Source: Methylibium sp. Root1272 | GTDB taxonomy: Bacteria; Pseudomonadota; Gammaproteobacteria; Burkholderiales; Burkholderiaceae_C | DNA length: 64,000 nt | NCBI RefSeq assembly: GCF_001425905.1 | Contig: NZ_LMDY01000013.1 | Coordinates: 187,194-251,193 of the forward strand | Direction: 5' to 3' | Part shown: piece by piece, positions 35,827-44,718 of the stretch | Numbering within the stretch: the first letter of the stretch is position 1 | Layout: each line of letters begins with the position of its first letter | Made by a program: the position numbers and the translations under genes | Notes under the pieces: generated by a model | Databases searched by the model: none | What the model saw: only the letters and a program-made list of their open reading frames with translations | Told to the model about the DNA's origin: nothing

Positions 35827-35851
35827 GCCCGCCGCCGCTCGCGCGGCGGGC
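35827..35851 (+). other. Stem-loop between binding-protein and permease genes
   Basis: A perfect nine-base stem with a seven-base loop (GCCCGCCGC / GCGGCGGGC) lies between the binding-protein gene and the first permease gene. It resembles the element at 16221 in the TRAP operon and may raise binding-protein levels by stabilising the upstream message. Confidence 0.5.
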
Positions 35852-35865
35852 CCATGGAGGCTCGA

Positions 35866-36741
35866 ATGCCACCTCTCCCTCTCGTCATATCGCAGGTGTT
35901 CCACGGCCTGGTGCTCGGCGGCACGCTGGCGCTCGTCGGCTGCGGCCTGACCATCATCCTCGGGACGCTCGGCCTCGTGAACTTCGCGCACGGCGCGTTC
36001 TTCGCGATCGGCGCCTACGCCGGCTGGCTGGCGTTCGAATGGACCGGCTCCTACCTCGCCGCCGTGGTGATCGGGGCCGCCGTGACCTGCGCTTTCGGCT
36101 TCGTCATCGAGCGCGGGCTGATCAGCCGCTTCTACCAGCGGCCCCACGAGGACCAGATCCTGCTGACCTTCGGCCTGGGCATCGTCATCGTGGAAGCCCT
36201 GCGCGCCGTCTTCGGCGGTGTCGGCCGCGCCATGCCGGCGCCCGAATGGGCCGCCGGCGCCGTCTCGATCGGCCCGGTGATCTACCCGGAGTACCGGCTG
36301 GTGGTGTTCGGCATCGCCGCGCTCTCGCTGCTGGTGTTCTACCTGCTGCTCTATCACTCCCGGCTCGGCCTGATCGTGCGCGCCGCCATCGAGGACACGC
36401 TGATGGTCCGCATCCTGGGCCTGCGTGCGGCGCAGATCAAGGCGGTGGTGTTCGCGATCGGCGTGCTGGCCGTCGGACTGGCCGGCGTGGTGATGGCGCC
36501 GATCGTCTCGATCAACCCCGACGTCGGCGCGCGCTTCATGGTGCAGTCCTTCGTCGTCGTCGTGATCGGTGGCCTGGGATCCTTCCCCGGCGCCATCATC
36601 GGCGGCTTCATCGCCGGCCAGATCCAGACGCTGACGGCGATCTTCGAGGCCGCCTACAGCGACGTGGCCCTGTTCATGACCATGGTGGCGATCCTGGCGA
36701 TCCGTCCGCGCGGCCTGATGGGCGTGGAGGGACGGAAATGA
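35866..36741 (+). CDS. Branched-chain amino acid-type ABC permease (LivH)
   Basis: A 291-residue membrane protein with about eight helices and the LivH segments LGTLGLVNFAHGAFFAIGAY and VIGGLGSFPGAIIGG. An in-frame ATG lies at 35854, but GGAGG sits five bases before the ATG at 35866, which is preferred. The stop overlaps the start of the fused permease-ATPase gene (ATGA). Confidence 0.93.
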   Translation: MPPLPLVISQVFHGLVLGGTLALVGCGLTIILGTLGLVNFAHGAFFAIGAYAGWLAFEWTGSYLAAVVIGAAVTCAFGFVIERGLISRFYQRPHEDQILLTFGLGIVIVEALRAVFGGVGRAMPAPEWAAGAVSIGPVIYPEYRLVVFGIAALSLLVFYLLLYHSRLGLIVRAAIEDTLMVRILGLRAAQIKAVVFAIGVLAVGLAGVVMAPIVSINPDVGARFMVQSFVVVVIGGLGSFPGAIIGGFIAGQIQTLTAIFEAAYSDVALFMTMVAILAIRPRGLMGVEGRK

Positions 36742-38645
36742 CGGCGCAACAACTGGCCGCCCGCGCGGGTGGCATGCGTCGGCTGGCCGTCTCGCTGCCG
36801 ACCGAATGCTGGATCGTCCTGGCGCTCGCGCTGATGCCCTTCCTGCTGCTCGCGGGTGGCGGTTCGGTCGACACCGCGATCCGCATCCTGCTGTGGGGCA
36901 TCTTCGGCCTGGGCTTCGACATCCTGTTCGGCTACGCCGGCATGCTGTCGTTCGGCCAGGCGGCGTTCTTCGGCACCGGCAGCTTCGTGACCGCCTACCT
37001 GCTGGTCAGCGGCCTCGTGACCAACTTCCTGCTGGCGATCGGTGCCGGCGTGCTGGCTTCGATGCTGTTCAGCGTGCTGGTCGGGATGGTGGCGCTCAAG
37101 CGCGTGGGCATCTACTTCTCGATGATCACCTTCGCGATCGGCGAGCTGTGCTTCTTCATCCAGCACTCGGTGCTGTCGCGCTGGACCGGCGGCGACAACG
37201 GCCTGCCCGGCGTGCCGCACCCGGTGTTCCAGTTCGGCGACAAGACCTTCGAGCTGACCTCGGGCTGGGGCATGTACGCGGTGATCGCGGCGATCTTCGT
37301 CGCCACGTTCTGGTTCGCGCGGCGCGTGGTCACCTCGCCGTTCGGGCGCGTGCTCAATGCCACGCGCATCAACCCCGAGCGCACGCTGGCCGTCGGGCAC
37401 GACGTGCAGCGCTACAAGATGGCGGCCTTCGTCGTCGCGGCCGGCTACGCTGGTCTGGCGGGCACGATGATGGGCATCTTCCAGAGCTATGTCGGCCCCG
37501 ATGCGTTCGCGCTCGACACCTCGGGCCAGGTGGTGATGCAGACCGTCGTCGGTGGCGTGCGCACGCTGATCGGCCCGCTGGTCGGCGCGGCGGTGTGGAT
37601 CTACCTGCGCGACATCCTGCAGCAGATCCCCGGCATCGGCGGCATGTGGAAGCTGATCCTCGGCGCGCTGTTCATCCTGGCCGTCACGACGATGCGGCGC
37701 GGCATCGTCGGCGAGATCCAGCACTACTTCCACAAGCGCCGGCTCGCCGTGGCGAAGGCCGCTGCCGCCGCCAGCGAGAAGCTGGCCGCCTTCGCACCGG
37801 CGATGACGCCCGCCGACTTCCTGGCGGCTGCGCCGCGCACGACCTCCGCCGAAGAGCGCGCGGCGCGTGTCCAGGCGGGTGCCGAGGGTGTGCCCGCCAT
37901 CGAGGCGCGCCACATCCGCAAGCAGTTCGGCGGCCTGGTGGCGCTGGAGGATGTATGCCTGTCGGTGCGCGAGGGCGAGATCATGGGCCTGATCGGCCCG
38001 AACGGCGCGGGCAAGAGCACGCTGTTCCGCATCCTCACCGGCGAGATGCCGGCCACCAGCGGCGAAGTGCATTTCCGCGGCAGGAACATCACCGGCGTGG
38101 GCGTGCGCGAGGCCTGCGCGATGGGCATCAGCAAGAGCTACCAGATCGTGCAGGTCTACCCCGAGCTGAGCCTGCGCGAGAACCTGCTGGTGCCGCTGCT
38201 GGCACGCCAGCGCGGCGCGTTCCGCTTCGACGTGATGGCCTCGGTCAAGCGCGACGGCGAGCTGATGAAGGACGCCGACCGGTTGCTGGCGATGATGGGC
38301 CTGTCCGACCGACTGGGTGGCCCGGTGTCCGATCTGTCCTACGGCGAGAAGCGTCGGCTCGAGATCGGCATCGCGCTGGCCACCCAGCCCGACGTGCTGC
38401 TGCTGGACGAGCCCCTGGCCGGCCTCAGCCCCGAGGAGCGCGTGCAGGTGGTGGGCGTCATCAAGGCGGCCAGCGTCGGGCGCACCACACTCGTGGTCGA
38501 GCACGACATGGACGCGCTGTTCGGTCTGGCCGACCGCATCGCGGTGCTGCACATGGGCCGCAACCTCGCGGTCGGGCCGCCGGCGGAGATCCGCGAGAAC
38601 CCGATCGTCCACACCGCCTACATGGGAGGCCGCGATGACGACTGA
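36738..38645 (+). CDS. Fused Liv-type permease and ATPase (LivM-LivG)
   Basis: A 635-residue fusion. Residues 1-330 are a LivM permease (GFDILFGYAGMLSFGQAAFF, GGVRTLIGPLVGA). After a linker of about 55 residues, an ABC ATPase begins near residue 386, with Walker A GPNGAGKST, signature LSYGEKRR and Walker B VLLLDEPLAG. The two are separate genes in E. coli. It overlaps livH-like gene by four bases and the livF-like gene by eleven. Confidence 0.95.
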   Translation: MTAQQLAARAGGMRRLAVSLPTECWIVLALALMPFLLLAGGGSVDTAIRILLWGIFGLGFDILFGYAGMLSFGQAAFFGTGSFVTAYLLVSGLVTNFLLAIGAGVLASMLFSVLVGMVALKRVGIYFSMITFAIGELCFFIQHSVLSRWTGGDNGLPGVPHPVFQFGDKTFELTSGWGMYAVIAAIFVATFWFARRVVTSPFGRVLNATRINPERTLAVGHDVQRYKMAAFVVAAGYAGLAGTMMGIFQSYVGPDAFALDTSGQVVMQTVVGGVRTLIGPLVGAAVWIYLRDILQQIPGIGGMWKLILGALFILAVTTMRRGIVGEIQHYFHKRRLAVAKAAAAASEKLAAFAPAMTPADFLAAAPRTTSAEERAARVQAGAEGVPAIEARHIRKQFGGLVALEDVCLSVREGEIMGLIGPNGAGKSTLFRILTGEMPATSGEVHFRGRNITGVGVREACAMGISKSYQIVQVYPELSLRENLLVPLLARQRGAFRFDVMASVKRDGELMKDADRLLAMMGLSDRLGGPVSDLSYGEKRRLEIGIALATQPDVLLLDEPLAGLSPEERVQVVGVIKAASVGRTTLVVEHDMDALFGLADRIAVLHMGRNLAVGPPAEIRENPIVHTAYMGGRDDD

Positions 38646-39339
38646 CCTGCTTTCGCTGCGCGACGTGAACTCCTGCTACGGCGAATCGCATGTACTGCAC
38701 GACATCAACCTGCGCGTCGCCGAGGGCGAGGTCGTCGCGCTGCTCGGCCGCAACGGCTCGGGCAAGACGACCACGCTGAAGACCGTGATGGGCCTGCTGG
38801 AGCCGAAGTCCGGCGTCGTCGAGTACGCCGGTCGTGCATTGCGCGACGCCTCGCCGGAAGGGCGTGCCCGCGCCGGCATCCAACTGGTGCCGGAAGACCG
38901 CCGCGTGTTCGCCGGCCTGACGGTGGAGGAGAACCTGGTCCTCGCCGCGATGGGCTGCGCCAAGCCGCTGACCATCGACGCGATGTACGAGGTGTTCCCG
39001 CGGCTGGGCGAGCGCAAGAAGTCGCACGGCCGGCATCTGTCGGGCGGCGAGCAGCAGATGCTGTCGATCGCGCGGGCCCTGATCCAGTCGCCACGCCTGC
39101 TGATGCTCGACGAGCCGTTCGAGGGGCTGGCACCGATCATCGTGCGCGCACTGATGGAAGTCGTCGGCCGACTGGCGAAGGAAGGCCAGACGATCGTGAT
39201 CGTCGAGCAGAACGTCAAGGCCTGCCTGACGCTGGCGGACCGCGTCTACCTGCTCAGCAACGGCCTGGTGGTCCACGAAGGCTCGGCCAAGGCGCTGATG
39301 GACGACAAGGAAACGCAGAAGCGCCACCTGTCGGTCTAG
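38635..39339 (+). CDS. livF: Liv-type ABC transporter ATPase (LivF)
   Basis: A 234-residue ABC ATPase with Walker A GRNGSGKTT, signature LSGGEQQ and Walker B LLMLDEPFEG, ending in the typical LivF histidine loop region. It completes the importer with the fused LivMG protein, the LivH-like permease and the binding protein. It overlaps the preceding gene by 11 bases and has GGAGG upstream. Confidence 0.95.
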   Translation: MTTDLLSLRDVNSCYGESHVLHDINLRVAEGEVVALLGRNGSGKTTTLKTVMGLLEPKSGVVEYAGRALRDASPEGRARAGIQLVPEDRRVFAGLTVEENLVLAAMGCAKPLTIDAMYEVFPRLGERKKSHGRHLSGGEQQMLSIARALIQSPRLLMLDEPFEGLAPIIVRALMEVVGRLAKEGQTIVIVEQNVKACLTLADRVYLLSNGLVVHEGSAKALMDDKETQKRHLSV

Positions 39340-39413
39340 TGGCGAGCCCGGCCCGCCGCCCCGGCCAGTGACCCGACGACCAGCGAAAGATGTTTGATTC
39401 AGTAGGAGCGGAT

Positions 39414-40586
39414 ATGTCAGTTGAATCCTTTCGACCCCTCGCGGGCCTCAAGGTGCTCGAGTTCGGCCAGATCGTCACCGTGCCGTTCTGCGGGATGCTG
39501 CTCGCGGACCTGGGCGCCGACGTGGTGAAGGTCGAGAACACCGACGGCGGCGACGGCATGCGCCAGTGGCCGCCGCTGATGCGCGCCGAACCCGACGCCG
39601 AAGCCTACAGCGGCAACTTCGCCTCGCTGAACCGCAACAAGCGCAGCATCGCGGCCAACCTCAAGGATCCGGCCGACGTGGCCCGCGTGCGCGATCTCTG
39701 CGCGGTGGCCGACATCGTGCTCGAGAACTTCCGTCCGGGCGTGATGCAACGCCTCGGGCTCGGCTACGAGGCGCTGCGCGAACGCCGCCCGCAACTGGTC
39801 TACTGCTCGGTCACCGGCTACGGCCAGGCCGGCCCCTATGCCAAGAAGGGCGCCTTCGACGTCACCGTGCAGGCCATCAGCGGGCTGATGAGCGTGACCG
39901 GCGAGAACGACAGCATCCCGGTGAAGTGCGGCGTGCCGGTGGCCGACTTCACCGCCGGGCTCTATGCGGCCTATTCCATCCTCGCCGCCATCATGGAAGT
40001 GCGTCGCACCGGCGTCGGTACGCAGATCGACTGCTCGATGCTCGGTTGCATGCTGGGCATCTCGGCGCTGCAGATCAGCGAGTACTTCGGCACCGGCCGG
40101 GCGCCGCAGCGGCTCGGATCGGCCCACCCGCGCAATGCGCCCTACCAGGCCTTCGAGGGCAGCGACAAGCCCTTCGTGATCGCCGCCGGCAACGACAAGC
40201 TGTGGGGCGAGGTCTGCGCGGCGGTGGACCAGCCGCAACTCGAGGCCGACCCGCGTTTCGTCACGCAGACCCTGCGCGCGGCCAACCAGCGCGAGCTCGC
40301 CGCGCTGCTGCAGCCGCACTTCGCGCGCCGCAGCGCGGCCGACTGGCTGGCCGAGTTCGACCGGCGCGGCGTGCCCTGCGCACCGATCAACGACTTCGCC
40401 GACATCCTGGCCGACCCGCACGTCAAGGAGCGCGGCTGGGTCGCCGAGCTCGAGCTGCCCAATGGCCTGAAGACGCCGACGATCGGCTTTCCGGTGCACA
40501 TCGCAGGCTACGAGTTCTCGGTCGACGCCCGCCCGCCGCGTCTGGGCGAGCACACCGAGGCGGTGGCCCGGGAGTGGCTGCGATGA
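39414..40586 (+). CDS. CaiB/BaiF-family CoA-transferase
   Basis: A 390-residue class III CoA-transferase: N-terminal GLKVLEFGQIVTVPFCGMLL and DLGADVVKVEN, then the likely catalytic Asp in VADFTAGLYAAY near residue 180. The ATG at 39414 follows AGGAG at a five-base spacing; an ATG at 39390 is less likely. It probably activates the imported acid to its CoA thioester. It is 74 bases downstream of livF and overlaps the crotonase gene by four bases. Confidence 0.9.
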   Translation: MSVESFRPLAGLKVLEFGQIVTVPFCGMLLADLGADVVKVENTDGGDGMRQWPPLMRAEPDAEAYSGNFASLNRNKRSIAANLKDPADVARVRDLCAVADIVLENFRPGVMQRLGLGYEALRERRPQLVYCSVTGYGQAGPYAKKGAFDVTVQAISGLMSVTGENDSIPVKCGVPVADFTAGLYAAYSILAAIMEVRRTGVGTQIDCSMLGCMLGISALQISEYFGTGRAPQRLGSAHPRNAPYQAFEGSDKPFVIAAGNDKLWGEVCAAVDQPQLEADPRFVTQTLRAANQRELAALLQPHFARRSAADWLAEFDRRGVPCAPINDFADILADPHVKERGWVAELELPNGLKTPTIGFPVHIAGYEFSVDARPPRLGEHTEAVAREWLR

Positions 40587-41305
40587 GCGAGTTCGCGCTG
40601 CTGTCGCCGCCCTCCGCCGAGGGCGTGCGCACGCTGCGCCTCAATCGCCCGGACAAGGCCAATGCGCTGTCGGCGGCGCTGGTCGATCACCTGCACGCCA
40701 GCCTCGACGCGATCGGCCCCGAGACGCTGGCGCTGGTGATCCGCGGCGAGGGCCGGAACTTCTGCGCGGGCTTCGATTTCACCGGCTACGAGCAGTTGTC
40801 CGAAGGCGACCTGCTGCTGCGCTTCGTGCGCATCAACGAATTGCTCGCGCGACTGCGCCAGGCGCGCTTCCTCACCATCGCCTGGGTGGCCGGTGCGGCC
40901 TACGGCGCCGGCGCCGACATCGCCTGCTCGTGCGCCGTGCGCATCGGCACGCCGGCGGCGCGGTTCCGGTTTCCCGGCTTCCAGTTCGGCGTCGCGCTCG
41001 GCACGCGGCGTCTCGCGACGATCACCGGCGCCGAGCGCGCACGCGCCATCCTGCTGCACAACGAGGAGCTGGATGCCGCGGCGGCGCTGCGCTGCGGGCT
41101 GCTCACCGAACTCGTGGACGCCGAAGGACCGGAGGCACGGGTCGACGCCCTGGTGGAATCGACCCGCAAGCTCGATGCGGCCAGCCTGCGCACGCTGTTC
41201 GCGCTGACCGATGCCGACACCGCCGACGCCGACCTCGCGGACCTGGTGCGCAGCGTCGGACGGCGCGGCCTGCATGCGCGGGTGGCCGCCTATCGTCGCG
41301 CCTGA
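40583..41305 (+). CDS. Enoyl-CoA hydratase/isomerase-family protein with unusual active site
   Basis: A 240-residue crotonase-fold protein. The oxyanion-hole segments NFCAGFD and GAAYGAGADIA are present. The two catalytic glutamates of classical hydratases are replaced: Asp112 stands at the first position and Gly132 (in FPGFQFG) at the second. It therefore probably catalyses another crotonase-type reaction, such as CoA-thioester hydrolysis, isomerisation or C-C cleavage, on the product of the adjacent CoA-transferase. The start overlaps the transferase stop (ATGA). Confidence 0.85.
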   Translation: MSEFALLSPPSAEGVRTLRLNRPDKANALSAALVDHLHASLDAIGPETLALVIRGEGRNFCAGFDFTGYEQLSEGDLLLRFVRINELLARLRQARFLTIAWVAGAAYGAGADIACSCAVRIGTPAARFRFPGFQFGVALGTRRLATITGAERARAILLHNEELDAAAALRCGLLTELVDAEGPEARVDALVESTRKLDAASLRTLFALTDADTADADLADLVRSVGRRGLHARVAAYRRA

Positions 41306-41369
41306 GGCCACGCGGCGGCCCTTGTCCCCATCGCGGCGCGGCACCGGCCGCGGCTCCTAAACTGCCGCC

Positions 41370-42275
41370 ATGCCGCTTTCACACCTCCTGCTCGCCCTGG
41401 CCGTGGTCGCGGTCTGGGGCACCAACTTCGTCGTGATCAAGTGGGGCCTGGCCGAGCTGCCGCCGCTGCTGTTCACGACATTGCGCTTCGCGCTGTCGGC
41501 GTTCCCGCTGCTGCTGTTCATCAAGCGGCCGGCCGTGCCCTGGCACAAGCTGGCCGGCTTCGGTGCGCTGCACGGCCTGGGCCTGTTCGGGCTGATGCTG
41601 TATGCGATGCGTGCCGACATCTCGCCGGGTCTGGCCTCGCTGGTGATCCAGACGCAGGTGTTCTTCACCATCGTGCTGGCGATGCTGCTCGACGGCGAGC
41701 GGCCCCGGCCGCTGCAGGCGCTGGCGCTCGGACTGGCGGTCGCCGGCATGGCGCTGATCGCCGGCCACATCGACCAGCACAGCATCACCGTGCTGGGCCT
41801 GATGCTGGTGCTCACCGCCGCCTTGTGCTGGGCCGGCGCCAACATGGTCGCCCGGTCGGTCGGCCGGGTCGACATGCTGGGCTTCATGGTCTGGATCAGC
41901 GTGTTCGCTGCGCCGGCGCTGGCCGTGCTGAGCCTGCTGATCGAGGGCCCGGCCCGCATCGCCACGAGCCTGTCGCAGGCGAGCGCGGGGGCCTGGGCCG
42001 CGGTGGCCTGGCAGGCGCTGGGCAACACGCTGTTCGGCTACGGCGCCTGGAACTGGCTGCTGGCGCGCCACCCGGCCGCGACGGTGGCGCCGGCCGCGCT
42101 GCTGGTGCCGGTGTTCGGCATGGCGGCCTCGTCGCTGCTGCTCGGCGAGAGTCTGCCCGGCTGGAAGCTGGGCGCGACCGCGCTGGTGCTGGGCGGCCTG
42201 GCGCTCAACACGCTGGCCAGCCGGGCCTCGCGCACCGCGATCGCGACCCGGCGCTTCACCGAGACCGTCTCCTGA
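41370..42275 (+). CDS. EamA/DMT-family transporter
   Basis: A 301-residue membrane protein with ten predicted helices in two EamA repeats, starting VVAVWGTNFVVIKWGL. It resembles O-acetylserine/cysteine exporters (EamA/YdeD group) but the substrate is unknown. It follows the crotonase gene by 64 bases and precedes a GST gene by ten, so it may belong to either unit. Confidence 0.9.
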   Translation: MPLSHLLLALAVVAVWGTNFVVIKWGLAELPPLLFTTLRFALSAFPLLLFIKRPAVPWHKLAGFGALHGLGLFGLMLYAMRADISPGLASLVIQTQVFFTIVLAMLLDGERPRPLQALALGLAVAGMALIAGHIDQHSITVLGLMLVLTAALCWAGANMVARSVGRVDMLGFMVWISVFAAPALAVLSLLIEGPARIATSLSQASAGAWAAVAWQALGNTLFGYGAWNWLLARHPAATVAPAALLVPVFGMAASSLLLGESLPGWKLGATALVLGGLALNTLASRASRTAIATRRFTETVS

Positions 42276-42285
42276 GCCTGCAACG

Positions 42286-42933
42286 ATGATCGAACTCCAC
42301 CACGCGCCCAGCACCGCGGCGATGGCGCCGCACATCCTGCTGACCGAGATCGGCGTGCCCTTCGTGCTGCGGCCGGTCGATACCGCGGCGCAGGCGCACC
42401 GCTCGCCGGCCTACCTGGCGCTCAACCCGAACGGCCGCGTGCCGGTGCTGGTCGACGGCGACCTGGTGCTGTACGAGAGCGCGGCGATCTGTCTGCACCT
42501 GGTCGACCGCCATCCGCAGGCGGCTCTGGCGCCACCGCCGGGCAGCGACGAGCGGGCGCACTTCTACAAGTGGCTGGTGTGGCTGACGAACACGCTGCAG
42601 GCCACGCTGATGGTGTTCTTCTACCCGGAGCGCTGGCTCACCGACGGCAACGACGCCGGCGCGGCCGAGCTCAAGAGCTGCGCCGAAGGCCGCACCGGCG
42701 CGCTGCTCGATCTGCTCGAGGCCGAACTGCAGCGCCATGGCGGGCCGTGGCTGCTGGGCGCGCGCTACAGCGCGGTCGATGCCTATGCGCTGATGCTGTG
42801 CCGCTGGACGCGCCATTTCGCGCATCCGGCGCGCGCGCAACCGGCTCTGGGCGCCTACCTCCAGCGGGTGCTCGATCGGCCTGCGGTGCGGCAGGTGTTC
42901 GAGCGCGAGGGGCTGGCGACGCCCTGGGTCTGA
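42286..42933 (+). CDS. Glutathione S-transferase family protein
   Basis: A 215-residue protein with a thioredoxin-like N-terminal domain (NPNGRVPVLVDGDLVLYESAAI, holding the glutathione-binding Glu-Ser pair) and an all-helical C-terminal domain. The likely active residue is Ser9 in HHAPST. The specific reaction is unknown. It begins ten bases after the exporter gene. Confidence 0.9.
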   Translation: MIELHHAPSTAAMAPHILLTEIGVPFVLRPVDTAAQAHRSPAYLALNPNGRVPVLVDGDLVLYESAAICLHLVDRHPQAALAPPPGSDERAHFYKWLVWLTNTLQATLMVFFYPERWLTDGNDAGAAELKSCAEGRTGALLDLLEAELQRHGGPWLLGARYSAVDAYALMLCRWTRHFAHPARAQPALGAYLQRVLDRPAVRQVFEREGLATPWV

Positions 42934-42951
42934 GCGGCGCGGGCCGGGGGC

Positions 42952-43377
42952 TCAGCCACCCGGCGTTCCGTCGCCCGCCAGCGCCTCGTCCCAGAACGAG
43001 GCCTCGATCTTGTGGCCGTCGAGATCGCGCACGAAGCAGCCGTAGTAGGGCGCGCCGTAGTGCGGGCGCGGGCCGGGCGGGCCATCGCCTCGTGCGCCCG
43101 CCGCCACCGCCGCCGCATAGAAGGCATCGACCTGCGCACGGCTCGCCGCCAGGAAGCCCACGTGGCTGCCGTTGCCCACCGAGGCCGGCGCACCGTCGAT
43201 CGGTGTCTGCAGCCAGAACTCGGGGTAGACCTTGCCGTAGGCGGCCGCACCGGGATGCTCCATCAGGCGCCGCACGCCGAGCGTGGCGAGCACGGCGTCG
43301 TAGAAGTCGCGCGCCGACTCGAAACGGTTGCTGCCGATCGAGACGTGAGAGATCGCACTCGGGTTGTCGTCGCTCAT
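42952..43377 (-). CDS. VOC/glyoxalase-family protein
   Basis: A 141-residue protein with the glyoxalase-like fold: ISHVSIGSNRFESARDFYDA at the start and FVRDLDGHKIEASFWDE near the end. It lacks several usual metal-binding residues, so it may be a binding or resistance-type member rather than an active lyase. It lies 32 bases after the aminotransferase gene on the same strand. Confidence 0.85.
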   Translation of the reverse strand: MSDDNPSAISHVSIGSNRFESARDFYDAVLATLGVRRLMEHPGAAAYGKVYPEFWLQTPIDGAPASVGNGSHVGFLAASRAQVDAFYAAAVAAGARGDGPPGPRPHYGAPYYGCFVRDLDGHKIEASFWDEALAGDGTPGG

Positions 43378-43409
43378 CGCAGCCTCCTTCGGCGCCGGGC
43401 CGTCTGCGT

Positions 43410-44606
43410 TCAGTCGCCCAGCACCGCGGCCATCGCCTCGGCCACGGTCTGCACGTTGCCGGTGTTGAGCCCGGCCACGCACACGCGACCGGAACGCACC
43501 AGGTAGACGGCATGCCGCTCGCGCAGCAGGTCGACCTGGGCCGCACTCAGGCCGGTGTAGCTGAACATGCCGCGCTGGCTGAGGAAGTAGCCGAAGTCGC
43601 GCCCCGGCAAGCGGGCCGTGAGCGCGGCGTGCAGCGCACGGCGCATCGCCAGGATGCGTTCGCGCATCGCGGCGAGTTCGCCTTCCCACTGGGTTCGCAG
43701 CGCGGGCTCGGCGAGCACCAGTGCGGCCAGCTGGCCGCCGTGGATCGGCGGGCTGGAGTAGTTGCGGCGCACCGTGGCACGGAGTTGCCCGAGCACGTTC
43801 TCCGCCTGCGCCGCATCGGGGCAGACGACACTCAGCGCGCCGACCCGCTCGCCATAGAGGCTCATGCTCTTGCTGAAGGAGTTGGCGACGAAGAAGCTCA
43901 GGCCGGCCGAAGCCAGCGCCCGCACCGCGTGGGCATCGGCCTCGATGCCGTCGCCGAAGCCCTGGTAGGCCAGGTCCAGGTAGGGCAGCAGCTGCCGCTC
44001 GCGCAGCACCGGGATCAGCGCCTCCCACTGCGCGGCGCTCAGGTCGACGCCGGTCGGGTTGTGGCAGCAGGCATGCAGCAGCACGATGCTCCGGGGCGGC
44101 AGCCCGCGCAGTGCGGTGAGCATGGCATCGAACTTCAGCCCCCCGGTCGCCGGGTCGTAGTAGGGGTAGGTGTTCACCGTCAGGCCCGCGCCCTCGAACA
44201 TCGCGCGGTGGTTGTCCCAGGTCGGATCGCTGACCCAGACCGCGCTGCCGGGGAAGTAGCGCACGATGAAGTCGGCGCCGACCTTGAGCCCGCCGCTGGA
44301 GCCGACCGACTGGATCGTCGCGATGCGCCGGCCGGTCACGGCCTCGTGCCCGGCGCCGAACAGCAGGGCCTGCACGGCCGTGCGCAGGTTGGTGGCGCCC
44401 TCGATCGGCAGGTAGGACTTGGTGCCGCCGCGCGCCAGCAGCTCGGCCTCGGCGCGCTGCACCGAGCCCAGCACCGGGATGCGACCGGCGTCGTCGAAGT
44501 AGATGCCGATGCTGAGGTTGACCTTGCCCGCGCGCGGATCCTTCTGGAAGTCTTCGTTGAGGCTGAGGATCGGGTCGCCGGGATAGGCGTCGACGTGCTG
44601 GAACAT
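43410..44606 (-). CDS. Aspartate/aromatic aminotransferase
   Basis: A 398-residue class I aminotransferase. The start (DAYPGDPILSLNEDFQKDPR) and the cofactor lysine in NSFSKSMSLYGERVG are typical of the AspC/TyrB group; CHNPTGVD and the terminal-region arginine also match. It transfers amino groups between aspartate or aromatic amino acids and 2-oxoglutarate using pyridoxal phosphate. Without alignment I cannot choose between AspC and TyrB. Confidence 0.95.
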   Translation of the reverse strand: MFQHVDAYPGDPILSLNEDFQKDPRAGKVNLSIGIYFDDAGRIPVLGSVQRAEAELLARGGTKSYLPIEGATNLRTAVQALLFGAGHEAVTGRRIATIQSVGSSGGLKVGADFIVRYFPGSAVWVSDPTWDNHRAMFEGAGLTVNTYPYYDPATGGLKFDAMLTALRGLPPRSIVLLHACCHNPTGVDLSAAQWEALIPVLRERQLLPYLDLAYQGFGDGIEADAHAVRALASAGLSFFVANSFSKSMSLYGERVGALSVVCPDAAQAENVLGQLRATVRRNYSSPPIHGGQLAALVLAEPALRTQWEGELAAMRERILAMRRALHAALTARLPGRDFGYFLSQRGMFSYTGLSAAQVDLLRERHAVYLVRSGRVCVAGLNTGNVQTVAEAMAAVLGD

Positions 44607-44718
44607 GGCGGCAGGCGGTCAGGTCGGAGGAGGCAGGATTATCGAGGCTAGCCCGAACGATCGAAACCCGCCGGAGGCAACATCATCACCTCGCTTCGGC
44701 GTGGAACACGCCCGCGCC

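Noticed and set aside
34377-36737. In-frame upstream extension of the fused permease-ATPase gene
   Set aside because: The open frame runs through the binding-protein and LivH genes in another phase; the true start at 36738 has an ATGA overlap and begins the permease domain.
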